From contig DATBPY010000148.1 in assembly GCA_036561085.1 (NCBI GenBank), positions 1 through 39,917 of the forward strand: DNA of 39,917 bases, read 5' to 3'. Shown one piece after another: positions 30,730 to 38,664 of this stretch. Under the pieces are notes generated by a model. That model saw only the letters and a program-made list of their open reading frames with translations. It searched no databases and had not been told where the DNA came from. The stretch comes from CAILHX01 sp036561085 (GTDB lineage: Bacteria; Pseudomonadota; Gammaproteobacteria; Burkholderiales; Methylophilaceae). The position numbers and the translations under genes were made by a program. How positions within the stretch are numbered: position 1 is the first letter of the stretch; each line of letters begins with the position of its first letter.

Positions 30730-31884
30730 TTGTCTTTATATGCCCCTTTGCAACAGGAGCTAGATCAGCGCAAAGTCGCCGGTTCTTTGCGCCGTCGCCG
30801 TTTGCTGGAAAGCATGCAAGGCACGCATATCAAAGTGGACGGGCGCGATGTGCTGTCGTTTTGTAGTAACGATTACCTAGGCCTGGCTGCCCATCCAGCC
30901 GTTATTGATGCTGTGAAGCATGCTGCTGATACCAGCGGTGCAGGTAGCGGTGCCTCCCATCTCATCACCGGACATCATCAACTTCATCATCAACTGGAAC
31001 AGGCCTTGGCGGATTTTGTACGCCTGCCGCAGGCCTTACTGTTCTCCACCGGCTATATGGCAAACATGGGCGTAGTAACGGCGTTGATGGGGCGTGATGA
31101 TGCCGTATTTGCGGACAAGCTGAACCATGCATCGCTGAATGATGCCGTGGTGTTGTCCAGAGCGGAGTTCAAGCGCTATCAGCATCAAGACATGCGTGCG
31201 CTGGAAAAGCTGCTTGCTGCATCCCAAGCGCGGAGAAAATTAGTATTGGCCGACGCGGTATTTAGCATGGACGGCGATATTGCTCCGGTGCCGGAAATGC
31301 TGTCCTTATGCGAAAAGTATGATGCCTGGCTGATGTTGGATGATGCCCACGGTTTCGGTGTTCTGGGTGCCGAAGGGCGTGGCGTATTGCAGCATTTTAA
31401 TGTACAGAGCCCGCGTATCATTTACATGGCGACGCTGGGAAAAGCCGCTGGTGTAGCAGGCGCGTTTGTGGCAGGGGAAAGTGCTTTGATCGAATATTTG
31501 ATCCAAAACGCCCGCACCTATATTTATACGACAGCCATTCCGCCTTTATTGTCCGCAGGCTTGCTCGCCAGCTTAGAAATCATTGCGCAAGAGGAGTGGA
31601 GACGTGAGCGTTTACTTGCGCTGATATCCAGTCTGCGTAGCGGCTTGTCTGACTGCAATTGGAAACTGGAAGCATCTTCCACGCCTATTCAACCGCTCAT
31701 CATCGGTAGCAATGATGATGCGATGAATGCCAGCGAAGCACTATTGCAACGAGGAATATTGGTTCCGGCGATCCGTCCGCCCACCGTGCCTACAGGTACC
31801 GCACGCTTGAGGATTTCCCTGTCTGCGGCACATACGCTGGAGGATGTCGGCATGCTGGTGGATGCGTTGCGAGAGATTTGCTAA
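30730..31884 (+). CDS. bioF: 8-amino-7-oxononanoate synthase
   Basis: BioF condenses pimeloyl-ACP (or CoA) with L-alanine, using pyridoxal phosphate, to give 8-amino-7-oxononanoate. The 384-residue product shows CSNDYLGLAAHPAV, SGAGSGASHLITGHH, the cofactor Asp/His region LMLDDAHGFGVLG, the Schiff-base lysine in ATLGKAAGVAGAF (Lys238) and IRPPTVPTGTARLRISLSAAHT. The start is a TTG at 30730: no in-frame ATG or GTG lies between the bioB stop and the conserved N-terminus, and no clear Shine-Dalgarno site is present. It is 27 bp downstream of bioB. Confidence 0.95.
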   Translation: MSLYAPLQQELDQRKVAGSLRRRRLLESMQGTHIKVDGRDVLSFCSNDYLGLAAHPAVIDAVKHAADTSGAGSGASHLITGHHQLHHQLEQALADFVRLPQALLFSTGYMANMGVVTALMGRDDAVFADKLNHASLNDAVVLSRAEFKRYQHQDMRALEKLLAASQARRKLVLADAVFSMDGDIAPVPEMLSLCEKYDAWLMLDDAHGFGVLGAEGRGVLQHFNVQSPRIIYMATLGKAAGVAGAFVAGESALIEYLIQNARTYIYTTAIPPLLSAGLLASLEIIAQEEWRRERLLALISSLRSGLSDCNWKLEASSTPIQPLIIGSNDDAMNASEALLQRGILVPAIRPPTVPTGTARLRISLSAAHTLEDVGMLVDALREIC

Positions 31885-31886
31885 AG

Positions 31887-32651
31887 ATGTCTATCCATGT
31901 CGAAACGGTGGGTTCAGGCCGTGATTTGGTTTTATTACATGGCTGGGGAATGCATGGCGGGGTTTGGGATCCGGTGAAATCTTTGCTGGCGCGGAATTTT
32001 CGCCTGCATCTGATCGATATGCCGGGGTTCGGCTATAGCGCAGATGCTATGTCGAAGCCTTACACCATGCAACATTTAGTCGAACAAATGACGCAAAGCG
32101 TGCCGGAGAAAATCCTGTTATGCGGTTGGTCGATGAGTGGGCAAATAGCCATGCAATGGGCATTGCAACAACCCGAACAATTAGAGCGGTTGGTATTGGT
32201 GAGCACTACACCAAAATTTGTTAATTCATCAGATTGGGGTCATGGTATTCAACAGGAAGTGTTCGATCGGTTCGCTGATAGTATTCAACGCGATTATCAA
32301 CCCGCCATGACACGTTTCCTTACGTTGCAAGCACAAGGTGGCGATAACGCCCGCGAAACGATGCGTGAACTGAAGCAACATTTCTTTCAACGGCCGGCAC
32401 CTTCTTTACAGGCTTTAGAGGCCGGCTTGGCGTTGCTGCAAAATAACGATCTACGACATGACGTTGCCGACATCAAAGTACCCACGCTCATCATGCATGG
32501 CGCGCGCGACCGGGTAGTTCCTGCGGCGGCGAGTAGCTGGCTGGCAGCGCAAATGAACACTGGGTTGGAAGTGCAGAAAAATGCATCACATGCGCCGTTC
32601 TTATCGCATCCCGAGTGGTTCGCCGACACTTTGATCAAGTATCTGCAATGA
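31887..32651 (+). CDS. bioH: pimeloyl-[acyl-carrier protein] methyl ester esterase
   Basis: BioH is an alpha/beta hydrolase that cleaves the methyl ester of pimeloyl-ACP after chain extension, ending the BioC-BioH route. The 254-residue product has LLHGWGMHGGVWDPV, a nucleophile elbow with Ser82, the acid in MHGARDRVVPA and the catalytic His in NASHAPFLSHPEWF. The elbow reads GWSMSG rather than the usual GWSLG(G), an atypical Gly-to-Ser change at the last G of G-x-S-x-G. ATG 31887 lies 2 nt after the bioF stop; an upstream in-frame TTG is less likely. Its stop overlaps bioC (ATGA). Confidence 0.92.
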   Translation: MSIHVETVGSGRDLVLLHGWGMHGGVWDPVKSLLARNFRLHLIDMPGFGYSADAMSKPYTMQHLVEQMTQSVPEKILLCGWSMSGQIAMQWALQQPEQLERLVLVSTTPKFVNSSDWGHGIQQEVFDRFADSIQRDYQPAMTRFLTLQAQGGDNARETMRELKQHFFQRPAPSLQALEAGLALLQNNDLRHDVADIKVPTLIMHGARDRVVPAAASSWLAAQMNTGLEVQKNASHAPFLSHPEWFADTLIKYLQ

Positions 32652-33517
32652 ACGAAATAGACGAATATAACCTGGATAAAAAACGGGTCCGGCGCGCATT
32701 TAGCCGTGCCGCTGCTTCCTATGATGCGGCCGCGGTGTTGCAGCGTGAAGTGCTGGAACGCATGCTGGAACGCTTGGATGTCGTCGCCCTCAAGCCGCAA
32801 TACATATTGGATGCAGGTTGCGGGACGGGTCAGGGAGGCAGACGTTTGGCTGCCCATTACCGCAACAGCCAAGTATTGGCATTGGATTTTTCCCTGCCCA
32901 TGCTGCAAACCGCACAACAAAAACTATCCTGGATACCACGCAATTTGGGCAAACGTCACCGCTTCATCTGCGGAGATATCGAAGCATTACCGATACAAAC
33001 GGGAAAGCTGGATCTGATATGGTCGAACCTGGCATTGCAATGGTGTAATGATCTGGATGCGGCTTTCAGCGAGATGCAGCGGATACTGCAACCGGAAGGT
33101 TTGCTCATGTTCAGCACTTTTGGGCCGGATACTTTGATGGAATTACGCGAGGCCACAAATAACAGCCATACTCATGTAAGCCGATTTATCGATATGCACG
33201 ACATCGGTGATGCCTTGGTGCGCGCCGGATTTTCTGCGCCGGTGATGGATGTAGAGAGGTTCACTCTTACTTATGACAATGTGTTGGATGTGATGCGTGA
33301 CCTTAAAGCGATAGGCGCCAATAATGCCACTGCGGGTCGCGGGCGCGGGTTGGAAGGCCGAGCTTTCCTGAGCAGACTGCAGGAAAATTACGAAGCTTTC
33401 CGGCAACCGGATGGCAAACTGCCTGCTACATTTGAAGTGGTCTACGGCCATGCATGGAAGCCTAAACCCAATTTGCCGGATGGGCTGCACCCCGTGACTT
33501 TCACCCCAAGAAAATGA
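32648..33517 (+). CDS. bioC: malonyl-[acyl-carrier protein] O-methyltransferase
   Basis: BioC methylates the free carboxyl of malonyl-ACP with SAM, disguising it so the fatty acid machinery can build pimeloyl-ACP. The 289-residue product starts MNEIDEYNLDKKRVRRAFSR, a typical BioC N-terminus. It has SAM motif I ILDAGCGTGQGG (about 53-64), motif II ICGDIEALP and the motif LIWSNLALQWCNDLDAAF. The frame is open upstream, but the ATGA overlap with bioH at 32648 fixes the start. It overlaps bioD by ATGA as well. Confidence 0.95.
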   Translation: MNEIDEYNLDKKRVRRAFSRAAASYDAAAVLQREVLERMLERLDVVALKPQYILDAGCGTGQGGRRLAAHYRNSQVLALDFSLPMLQTAQQKLSWIPRNLGKRHRFICGDIEALPIQTGKLDLIWSNLALQWCNDLDAAFSEMQRILQPEGLLMFSTFGPDTLMELREATNNSHTHVSRFIDMHDIGDALVRAGFSAPVMDVERFTLTYDNVLDVMRDLKAIGANNATAGRGRGLEGRAFLSRLQENYEAFRQPDGKLPATFEVVYGHAWKPKPNLPDGLHPVTFTPRK

Positions 33518-34185
33518 GTAAAGCGTACTTCATTACAGGCACCGATACCGGCATCGGTAAAACTCATGTGGCGTGCGCTTTATTGCATGCTTTCGCTGCC
33601 AAGGGTCGCCACGTGGTAGGCATGAAACCCGTCGCTGCCGGTTGTGACGACAACGGCCTGTATGAGGACGTACAGAAGCTACAAGCCGCCAGCAACATAC
33701 GGGCGGAGATGGCACATATCAATCCATATCGATTCCCGCCAGCCATTGCACCGCATATTGCTGCGGAACAGGCGGGTGTGGAAATCTCGTTCGCGCCTAT
33801 CGTCGAAGCATTTAAAGTATTGCAACAACAGGCGGATGTGGTCATCGTCGAAGGCGCGGGCGGTATTGCCGTGCCCTTGAACCTGAATAGCAGGCAGGAT
33901 ATGGGCGATTTGGCGCTAGTGCTCGATATTCCCGTGATTCTGGTGGTGGGTATGCGTCTGGGTTGCCTCAACCATGCTCTGCTGAGTGCGCAGGCTATAG
34001 AACGTAAAGGTTTACATCTGGCAGGCTGGGTGGCTAATTACCTTACTTCGGATATGCCGGTAGCCGCAGACAATGAAAAGACCTTATTACACCTGCTGAA
34101 AGCTCCATTTCTCGGTGCTGTACCTTATTCGACGGCTTTATCTGTAGCGGCCTCAGGCTATTTAGAGCTTGCAAAAATTACCTGA
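33514..34185 (+). CDS. bioD: dethiobiotin synthetase
   Basis: BioD closes the ureido ring of 7,8-diaminopelargonate with CO2 and ATP, the step before BioB. The 223-residue product starts with the P-loop ITGTDTGIGKTHVACALL (GTDTGIGKT, 9-17). It has the substrate-binding KPVAAG and the VIVEGAGGIAVPLNL strand-loop typical of the family. It is the last gene of the biotin operon; a new promoter for the chemoreceptor begins right after the stop codon. Confidence 0.96.
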   Translation: MSKAYFITGTDTGIGKTHVACALLHAFAAKGRHVVGMKPVAAGCDDNGLYEDVQKLQAASNIRAEMAHINPYRFPPAIAPHIAAEQAGVEISFAPIVEAFKVLQQQADVVIVEGAGGIAVPLNLNSRQDMGDLALVLDIPVILVVGMRLGCLNHALLSAQAIERKGLHLAGWVANYLTSDMPVAADNEKTLLHLLKAPFLGAVPYSTALSVAASGYLELAKIT

Positions 34186-34193
34186 ACGAGTTG

Positions 34194-34199
34194 TATAAT
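34194..34199 (+). promoter_or_regulatory. -10 element of the chemoreceptor gene
   Basis: A perfect TATAAT directly followed by CGC. A possible -35 is TTGCAA (34169-34174), but the spacer is 19 bp. The chemoreceptor ATG is 62 bp downstream, with AAGGA before it. Confidence 0.5.
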
Positions 34200-34261
34200 C
34201 GCGCATAATCAAAAATTCATTTCAGTTTCTATAAATCAGAGCAAAAAAGGATACCTGAATC

Positions 34262-35422
34262 ATGAGTCAACCGCTTGAATCGCTAGCGCAGAATCTGACG
34301 CTACGTAAGCAATTCACTATTGTTTCCATCGTTGCTGTCGCGGTGTTCATTATCCGCTTGTTCCATCCTGCAGTCGTTGAAACTATTATCCTGGTGGCAC
34401 TGAATGTGATCATTGCGCAATGGTTCGCAGTCAATGCGCATCGCCGTTCAGAAGCGATCGCCAAAGCATTGCAAACCATGGCGGCAGGCGATATGTCGCA
34501 AAAATTCCATCTTGCAGGTAAGGATGACTTCTCTATTTTGGCGACCGAGTACGATCGCGCACGTGCCGGTACAGCGAGTCTCATTCAAAGCGTGCGCAGC
34601 ACCGCAATGGACTTGGACGCGGCTTCCGCGGAAATGAGCCAGATCGTGATGCGCGCCGAGTCCGCGATCACCAGCCAAGGCACGCATACCAACCAGATCG
34701 TGGATAGCATCGTGCATCTGGCAGACCATACCAAAGACGTCTCTTCGCAAGCCAAACAAGTGGTGGCAGCAGCGCGCGAGGCAAATAATGCCGCGGTGAA
34801 TGGCAGTCAGGTGGTAGGCAAGACCATCAGTTCTTTGGAACATATCTCCACCGATGTGCGCGGTATCGCCGAATCGATATCCTCTCTACAAGAAGAGATC
34901 GGCAAGATCAGTTCAGTGATGCAAGTGATCCGCGAAATCTCGGAGCAGACCAATCTGTTGGCGCTGAATGCGGCGATCGAGGCAGCGCGTGCCGGTGAAG
35001 CCGGACGCGGATTCGCGGTGGTGGCCGATGAAGTACGTAACTTGTCGCAACGTACCGGTAAATCCACGGAGGAGATCGGCAAGATCATCACCAGTCTGCA
35101 AGACAAAGCGCAAGCCGTTTCTCAAACAGTGCAGGAAAAGCAGGAAGAAGCCATATCGGCGGCTGCCAATGCCAAAGTGGCGGATGATGCACTGCATGGT
35201 ATCGTCAACTATGTTGAAAAGATCGTCGGCATGTCGGATACCATCGCTACTTTGGCAGCAGATCAAGAAGTTTCAGCCGGAGGCATCAACAAAGCGGTGT
35301 CCTACATCGGCGACCTGTCGCAAAAAACAGCAGAAGAGGCCAGCGCTTTCCACGAAATGGCAGAAAATGTACGCGGCAAGGCACAGCATCTGAATTCACT
35401 GGTATCGAAGTTCAAGCTTTGA
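34262..35422 (+). CDS. methyl-accepting chemotaxis protein without a periplasmic domain
   Basis: A 386-residue chemoreceptor. Two hydrophobic helices (about residues 18-35 and 38-57) form a hairpin with almost no periplasmic loop, followed by a cytoplasmic linker and a long coiled-coil signalling domain. The highly conserved tip is present: EISEQTNLLALNAAIEAARA and RGFAVVADEVRNLSQRT (about 225-265), which contacts CheA and CheW. There is no C-terminal NWETF-type pentapeptide. With no ligand-binding domain outside the membrane, it would sense an internal or membrane-energy signal, or act through partner proteins. It is monocistronic, ending in a shared bidirectional terminator. The signal it detects is unknown. 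Confidence 0.9.
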   Translation: MSQPLESLAQNLTLRKQFTIVSIVAVAVFIIRLFHPAVVETIILVALNVIIAQWFAVNAHRRSEAIAKALQTMAAGDMSQKFHLAGKDDFSILATEYDRARAGTASLIQSVRSTAMDLDAASAEMSQIVMRAESAITSQGTHTNQIVDSIVHLADHTKDVSSQAKQVVAAAREANNAAVNGSQVVGKTISSLEHISTDVRGIAESISSLQEEIGKISSVMQVIREISEQTNLLALNAAIEAARAGEAGRGFAVVADEVRNLSQRTGKSTEEIGKIITSLQDKAQAVSQTVQEKQEEAISAAANAKVADDALHGIVNYVEKIVGMSDTIATLAADQEVSAGGINKAVSYIGDLSQKTAEEASAFHEMAENVRGKAQHLNSLVSKFKL

Positions 35423-35430
35423 TCTGAGAG

Positions 35431-35474
35431 ACCCCAATAAAAAAGGCAGCTTAAGCTGCCTTTTTTATTGGGGT
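35431..35474. terminator. 44-bp perfect palindrome, bidirectional terminator
   Basis: The whole interval equals its own reverse complement: outer ACCCCAATAAAAAA, inner GGCAGC, centre TTAA. Both strands give a GC-containing stem followed by a U-rich segment, so it can end transcription of both the chemoreceptor gene (plus) and panD (minus), which converge here. Confidence 0.9.
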
Positions 35475-35488
35475 AAATTCCCAAACCT

Positions 35489-35872
35489 TTATCCTGCTGC
35501 CTGGACCGGAATATCGCGGCGCTTATCTTTGATACGGTTCATGGCATCTACATAAACCAGCTCCGGTTGGTATTTTTCCAGTTCGATCTCGTTGTAAACC
35601 GCATAAGTGGCAATGATCAGAATATCGCCCGCTTGTGCCTTGCGTGCCGCCGCACCATTCACTGAGATCACGCCGGAATTACGCTGGGCACGGATAGCAT
35701 AGGTGGTGAAGCGTTCGCCGTTGCTCACGTTATAGATCTCAATTTGCTGGAACTCGCGTATGTCGGCTGCTTCCAGCAGCGTTTCGTCAATGGCGCACGA
35801 ACCTTCATAGTCCAGCTCCGAGTGCGTCACGCGCACGCGGTGTAACTTGGATTTGAGCATGGTTCTTTGCAT
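35489..35872 (-). CDS. panD: aspartate 1-decarboxylase
   Basis: PanD decarboxylates aspartate to beta-alanine for pantothenate and coenzyme A. The 127-residue proenzyme self-cleaves between Gly24 and Ser25 (YEGSCAID), making the pyruvoyl cofactor; numbering equals that of E. coli. NGAAARKAQAGDILIIATY is the conserved C-terminal region. It is the last gene of the minus-strand operon, 27 bp after panC, and ends at the bidirectional terminator. Confidence 0.97.
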   Translation of the reverse strand: MQRTMLKSKLHRVRVTHSELDYEGSCAIDETLLEAADIREFQQIEIYNVSNGERFTTYAIRAQRNSGVISVNGAAARKAQAGDILIIATYAVYNEIELEKYQPELVYVDAMNRIKDKRRDIPVQAAG

Positions 35873-35899
35873 GGTTTTTGCCGGACAATAAAAAGTGAA

Positions 35900-36730
35900 T
35901 TATATCTCAAACTCGATATTGTCTATGAGACGGGTTTTCCCTAGCCTTGCAGCACCCAGCGCCACTAGTTTTTTATCGTCTTTAGTTGCTATGCCTAGCG
36001 TCGCGGCATTTCTGATGGAAATATAGTCTACGATCCATCCCAGTTGAGTCAGGTACTGCACGGTTTGCGACTCGATCGCGACAAAATCGCGTTGGCCTTG
36101 TTGCACTGCTTGTACCATTTGTTGCAGGGCACGTTGCAGACGCGGGGCTTCCATTCTTTCCGCCGGTTTCAAGTAGCCGTTGCGTGAACTCATTGCCAGC
36201 CCATCGGGTTCACGTACGGTGTCGCCGGAGATAAGGTTGATCGGGAGTGCGAATTGCTTGATAAGCTGCCGAATGATAAACAGTTGCTGAAAATCCTTGC
36301 TACCGAACACAGCTACGTGTGGTTGCACGATATTGAATAATTTCAGTACTACAGTAGCGACTCCCTCAAAATGAGTAGGCCGTACTGCACCGCATAATTC
36401 TTGGGCGATGCTTGGGAGTTTCACCATAATGGTTTGAGGTTGTGGGTAAAGCTCGGCGTCGCTAGGAGTAAAAACTACATCCGCCCCGCCCGCAGCCAGT
36501 TTCTGGTAATCCTGTTCCAATGTGCGCGGATAACTGGCGAGGTCTTCATTAGCAGCAAACTGCAGCGGGTTGACGAAAATGCTTACCACTACGCACGATG
36601 CATGCTGTTTCGCCAGCGCTACCAGTGCCAAATGTCCGTCATGCAGGTTGCCCATGGTAGGCACGAAAGCAATGCTGGTCTCGGAAGACAACCGGACTTG
36701 CAGTTCTGCGATATGGGCAACTATATTCAA
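35900..36730 (-). CDS. panC: pantothenate synthetase
   Basis: PanC joins pantoate and beta-alanine with ATP to form pantothenate. The 276-residue product has the nucleotide-binding PTMGNLHDGHLALV (HIGH-like), FVNPLQFAANEDLASYPR, the PHVAVFGSKDFQQLF block and the KMSKS-like SSRNGYLKPAER. It lies 16 bp after panB and 27 bp before panD. Confidence 0.97.
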   Translation of the reverse strand: MNIVAHIAELQVRLSSETSIAFVPTMGNLHDGHLALVALAKQHASCVVVSIFVNPLQFAANEDLASYPRTLEQDYQKLAAGGADVVFTPSDAELYPQPQTIMVKLPSIAQELCGAVRPTHFEGVATVVLKLFNIVQPHVAVFGSKDFQQLFIIRQLIKQFALPINLISGDTVREPDGLAMSSRNGYLKPAERMEAPRLQRALQQMVQAVQQGQRDFVAIESQTVQYLTQLGWIVDYISIRNAATLGIATKDDKKLVALGAARLGKTRLIDNIEFEI

Positions 36731-36746
36731 TTAAAAACCATGCCCA

Positions 36747-37526
36747 TCAAAAACTATGTTCTGTATCCGGGAACGAACCTGCATTCACCGCGGCAACATA
36801 AGCGATGAGAGCATTCTTTATACTATCGTTGTCTTCCAGGAAATTACGAGAATACTTTGTGATTTTGCCGGGAGAGATCCCCAGCATGTCATACAGTACC
36901 AGTACTTGTCCGTCACAATCCTTGCCGGCACCTATGCCGATGGTAGGGATATTTAAATTTCGGGTAATGTCGGCCGCTACGTTAGCTGGCAGCATGGACA
37001 ATACCAGTAGGGTCATGCCCGCTTGCTGCATGGCTAAAGCATCCTCCAGTATCTGTTGAGCCCCTGCGGCATCCTTGCCTTGTACCGGATAAGCGCCCGA
37101 CGAGCTGATGGATTGTGGAGTAAAGCCCAAATGTCCGCATACTGGGATGTTGTTCGCGACCAAGTGACGTACGATCTCGGGTTTTCCACCTTCCAGCTTG
37201 ACCATATGCGCTCCTGCCGCAATCAACTGTTTGGCATTGGTGAGTGCCAGTTCGGGCGAGGTATCGCTGGCATAAGGCATATCTGCAATGATAGGTGACG
37301 ATTTCGAACCCACGGCTACACAACGGGTGTGATATAACATGTCGTGCATGGTGACCTTCTGCGTGCCGCTTGCACCCTGTATTACCACCCCTAGCATATC
37401 GCCTACCAGCAGTACATCCACCCCGGCGGTTTCCATCATGGCGGCGAAGCTGGCGTCGTAACAAGTCAGCATGGCGATCTTCTTGCCGCGCTGTTTCATG
37501 GCTTGCAAAGTTGAAAGGGCATTCAT
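36747..37526 (-). CDS. panB: 3-methyl-2-oxobutanoate hydroxymethyltransferase
   Basis: PanB adds a hydroxymethyl group from 5,10-methylene-tetrahydrofolate to ketoisovalerate, the first committed step to pantothenate. The 259-residue TIM-barrel protein shows IAMLTCYDASFAAMMETAGVD, LVGDMLGVVIQG, the metal-binding region and IPTIGIGAGKDCDGQVLV. Its start overlaps the end of the deoxynucleoside kinase gene by 4 nt. With panC and panD it makes the whole route from ketoisovalerate (apart from the ketopantoate reductase step) contiguous. Confidence 0.97.
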   Translation of the reverse strand: MNALSTLQAMKQRGKKIAMLTCYDASFAAMMETAGVDVLLVGDMLGVVIQGASGTQKVTMHDMLYHTRCVAVGSKSSPIIADMPYASDTSPELALTNAKQLIAAGAHMVKLEGGKPEIVRHLVANNIPVCGHLGFTPQSISSSGAYPVQGKDAAGAQQILEDALAMQQAGMTLLVLSMLPANVAADITRNLNIPTIGIGAGKDCDGQVLVLYDMLGISPGKITKYSRNFLEDNDSIKNALIAYVAAVNAGSFPDTEHSF

Positions 37527-38173
37527 TCAAGGTTCGGGTTGAAATACTCCCTGGGTCCCCGCATTTTCATCATACGATCCATCAATAGCTCCAAAGCTTC
37601 ATCGCTGGTGGCAACATCCAGATGCTCGTTGTTCACAATGAGCAGAGGCGCTGACTGATATTGATGAAAAAAGTCACTGTAGCTTGCAGCCAGTTTTTCC
37701 AGATAATCGCGGCTGATACCTTTTTCATAATCTATGCCGCGTTTTTCTACACGCTCCAGCAAAATATCAGTCGATGTTTGCAGATAGATCACCAAATCCG
37801 GTGGCGGGATCTGCAGTTGCACATGCTGATAGATATTGCGGTACAAGGCGAATTCTTCGTCGTTCAAAGTGAGTCTGGCGAATAAAGGGTCTTTTTCCAG
37901 GAAGAAATCGGCTATTGTGCTGCCGCCGAATAAATCGGGCTGGCTGAGTTTGCGCAATTGCTCGGTACGCTGGAACAGGAAAAACAATTGTGTAGGCAAC
38001 GCATGACGTTCCGGATTTTGATAAAAACGTTCCAGAAAAGGGTTTTCCGCGGCATTTTCCAGCAGTAATTGTGCAGACAGACGTTCCGCCATGCGCTTGG
38101 CAAGAGTGGTCTTGCCGCTACCGATGGGGCCTTCAATGACGATGTAGGGGTATTTTTCAGCGACGTTCATCAT
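37523..38173 (-). CDS. deoxynucleoside kinase family protein
   Basis: A 216-residue P-loop kinase of the deoxyadenosine/deoxyguanosine kinase family. It has Walker A EGPIGSGKTTLAKR (GPIGSGKT, 15-22), the substrate segment ENPFLERFYQNPERHALPTQ, the DR(S)-like IADFFLEKDPLFA and the lid ERVEKRGIDYEKGISRDYLE. Members in proteobacteria sit between folK and panB, as here. The physiological substrate of this branch is not established by sequence. It overlaps folK (4 nt) and panB (4 nt), implying translational coupling. Confidence 0.88.
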   Translation of the reverse strand: MMNVAEKYPYIVIEGPIGSGKTTLAKRMAERLSAQLLLENAAENPFLERFYQNPERHALPTQLFFLFQRTEQLRKLSQPDLFGGSTIADFFLEKDPLFARLTLNDEEFALYRNIYQHVQLQIPPPDLVIYLQTSTDILLERVEKRGIDYEKGISRDYLEKLAASYSDFFHQYQSAPLLIVNNEHLDVATSDEALELLMDRMMKMRGPREYFNPNLE

Positions 38174-38664
38174 TGTAGTTTTTCTATACGCTCATCGGCA
38201 TTTTTATCAACCCAGGCTGCGAGTAAGGTCCGTGCGCTTCCCTTAGCGGGAATCTCTATCTCCGGCGCGATCTCGACCAGCGGATATAACACGAATCCGC
38301 GTTCATGCATTCTGGGATGGGGCAGCGTTAATTCAGTCGTGTTCATCACCCGGTCATCGTACAACAAAAGGTCAAGATCAAGCACGCGTGGAGCATTGGG
38401 GAAAGGGCGTTCGCGGCCTTGAGCGGTTTCTGCTGTCAGCATGGCATGGAGCAATGCCTGCGGCGTAAGGTCAGTACTTACTTCGGCGACGGCATTGATG
38501 AAGTCGGGCTGATTATCATAACCAACGGGGGCAGTACGATAAAGCGAAGAATGTTTAGTCACTTCCGTTTCAGGTAAGTCGGCTAATAGCTTGAAGGCCA
38601 TATTGACCTGACGCACTGGCTCTTGCAGATTGCTGCCGATAGCGATAAAAGCCCGATGGGTCAT
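38170..38664 (-). CDS. folK: 2-amino-4-hydroxy-6-hydroxymethyldihydropteridine diphosphokinase
   Basis: FolK pyrophosphorylates 6-hydroxymethyl-7,8-dihydropterin with ATP, giving the substrate of FolP (4512-5363). The 164-residue product has FIAIGSNLQEPVRQV, the pterin-binding PVGYDNQPDFINAVAEV, the RERPFPNAPRVLDLDLLLYDD block with the metal-binding Asp pair, and LPHPRMHERGFVLYPL. It overlaps pcnB upstream and the deoxynucleoside kinase downstream by 4 nt each. Confidence 0.97.
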   Translation of the reverse strand: MTHRAFIAIGSNLQEPVRQVNMAFKLLADLPETEVTKHSSLYRTAPVGYDNQPDFINAVAEVSTDLTPQALLHAMLTAETAQGRERPFPNAPRVLDLDLLLYDDRVMNTTELTLPHPRMHERGFVLYPLVEIAPEIEIPAKGSARTLLAAWVDKNADERIEKLQ

